DNA of 13,291 nucleotides from Bacillota bacterium. Lineage in GTDB: Bacteria > Bacillota_A > Clostridia > Peptostreptococcales > Anaerovoracaceae. The notes below the pieces were generated by a model that was not told the DNA's origin, made no database searches, and worked only from the letters and a program-made list of their open reading frames with translations. Shown here in pieces: positions 12,640 to 13,291 of the stretch. Position 1 is the stretch's first letter. Each line of letters starts with the position of its first letter. The stretch covers positions 1 through 13,291 of the forward strand of contig JAFYLX010000084.1 of the NCBI GenBank assembly GCA_017556895.1, written 5' to 3'. Position numbers and translations under genes: made by a program.

Positions 12640-12667
12640 ACTATATCACGAGGCAATTTTTTGTCAA
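12640..12667 (-). promoter_or_regulatory. Promoter of hutG
   Basis: Perfect TTGACA (12662-12667), 16-bp spacer, TATAGT (12640-12645) preceded by an extended TG. The leader to the ATG at 12582 is about 50 nt. No histidine-responsive operator was recognised. Confidence 0.72.
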
Positions 12668-12685
12668 TTATGTTCGCTATTCTTT

Positions 12686-12725
12686 ATAAAGAAAGTCACT
12701 GCTCCTATTATAATAGTGCAGTGAC
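12686..12725 (-). terminator. Terminator of the Rpn-like gene
   Basis: On the minus strand GTCACTGC pairs with GCAGTGAC (12695-12702 and 12718-12725), enclosing a second palindrome CTATTA/TAATAG, and is followed by TTTCTTTAT. It lies about 15 bp after the stop of the Rpn-like gene and just upstream of the hutG promoter, insulating the two. Confidence 0.75.
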
Positions 12726-12740
12726 CTCTTAGAATTTGTG

Positions 12741-13291
12741 TTATAGACTTTCTATTTCTTCCTTTGTTAGCTTAGTGAGTTCTACGATATCTTCAATATC
12801 ATATCCCCTCTCTTTCATTCCCTTTGCTACATCTAAGGAGTTCTTTTTTATTCCTTCTTTTATTCCTTCTTTTATTCCTTCTTCTCTACTTGCTTCTCTA
12901 ACTTCATCCAGTTTTTCTTCAAAGGTCATGAATACACCTCCTAGCGCTTCATCTTTTTTTATATCTTCTATTCGTTCTGATAATTCTGCTACATATGAGT
13001 CTTTAATAATTGCTGCGTTTTCTACTGTTGACTTTTCGACAAAGTTTAAGAATGCTTTTAACTCTCTTGAAACTTCACCTACGTGACCTTTTGTGTTTAA
13101 GAACACTTTTACACATTCATCGCCTAATTCAACATCAGGTTTCTCGTGACAAATATTTGAAAACGTGTATTTATATAGTCCCTCACCAAAAGGATCCTTC
13201 GTACATATGAATATTATGTACTGTTTCTTTAGTTTATCATAGCCATGTCCTCGTTTCAAGAAATCGTAATCGATGTTTGCTTGGTACTTTC
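12741..13291 (-). CDS. Rpn/PDDEXK_2-family putative transposase-nuclease, C-terminal part (runs off the right edge)
   Basis: The frame is open to the right edge, so the 5' end lies outside the window; an apparent start at 13259 is internal. The visible residues begin KYQANIDYDFLKRGHGYDKLKKQYIIFICTKDPFG, the conserved block after the catalytic core of the Rpn family (PD-(D/E)XK nuclease-type, often labelled transposase). YxFSNIC and a middle ELKAFLNFVE follow. The C-terminal third is charged and helical, with a repeated EGIKEGIKEGIKK stretch made by three exact 12-bp DNA repeats, then a small helical tail (ERGYDIEDIVELTKLTKEEIESL) also typical of the family. Rpn relatives promote RecA-independent recombination and some act in phage defence; here neither is shown. 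The catalytic residues are mostly outside the window. Confidence 0.85.
   Translation of the reverse strand, partial: KYQANIDYDFLKRGHGYDKLKKQYIIFICTKDPFGEGLYKYTFSNICHEKPDVELGDECVKVFLNTKGHVGEVSRELKAFLNFVEKSTVENAAIIKDSYVAELSERIEDIKKDEALGGVFMTFEEKLDEVREASREEGIKEGIKEGIKKNSLDVAKGMKERGYDIEDIVELTKLTKEEIESL
12847..12882. repeat. Three exact 12-bp tandem repeats inside the Rpn-like gene
   Basis: TTTATTCCTTCT occurs three times head to tail. Read on the minus strand it encodes the four-residue unit EGIK. The unit is a multiple of three, so copy-number change would lengthen or shorten the C-terminal helix without a frameshift. Confidence 0.85.

Noticed and set aside
12847..12882. Short tandem repeats considered as a CRISPR or VNTR-type array.
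   Set aside because: Units are 12 bp with no spacers and sit in frame within a coding sequence.

Overview
The window looks like a chromosomal segment of a low-to-moderate GC, amino-acid-fermenting anaerobic Firmicute, probably a clostridial lineage. The evidence is strong Shine-Dalgarno sites of the AGGAGG type before most genes, sigma-A-like promoters, a two-subunit iron-sulfur L-serine dehydratase, an AraC/cupin regulator beside a PfkB sugar kinase, and an Rpn/PDDEXK_2 family gene. The species cannot be named from the sequence alone.

Layout. Positions 1-1517 (minus) hold a two-gene sugar-acid operon: a KdgK-like PfkB kinase followed by the N-terminal 131 codons of 6-phosphogluconate dehydrogenase, which runs off the left edge. 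A cupin/AraC regulator (1749-2567, plus) diverges from it across a 231-bp region carrying ATTGCA repeats. Next come two small minus-strand genes (a zinc-ribbon protein and a 64-residue basic protein) and glnA (3316-4740, minus), a glutamine synthetase of the GSI-beta type. Diverging from glnA is a plus-strand operon of a PlsC-type acyltransferase and an Uup-like ABC-F ATPase. A three-hairpin structured element (7483-7564) follows and coincides with the 3' end of a ParE/RelE-type toxin gene that is too short. Its Phd/YefM-type antitoxin is intact and has a palindromic operator over its promoter. A MATE transporter (minus) diverges from the serine dehydratase operon (beta then alpha subunit, plus). 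A 379-bp gene-free stretch with nested inverted repeats and a long terminator separates it from the convergent formimidoylglutamase gene hutG (11563-12582, minus). The right edge holds the C-terminal part of an Rpn-like PD-(D/E)XK protein.

Functionally, the recognisable genes are mostly central and nitrogen metabolism: sugar-acid/pentose phosphate entry, ammonia assimilation by GlnA, serine deamination to pyruvate plus ammonia, and the last step of one histidine degradation route giving glutamate plus formamide. Phospholipid synthesis, ribosome-associated ATPase and multidrug export genes lie among them.

No clearly new multi-gene system is visible. The observations most worth a second look are the structured element that ends the toxin gene, the nested inverted repeat after the serine dehydratase genes, an ATTGCA motif shared by two regulatory regions, and an E. 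coli-like glutamine synthetase with an adenylylation-type tyrosine in a Firmicute-like context.
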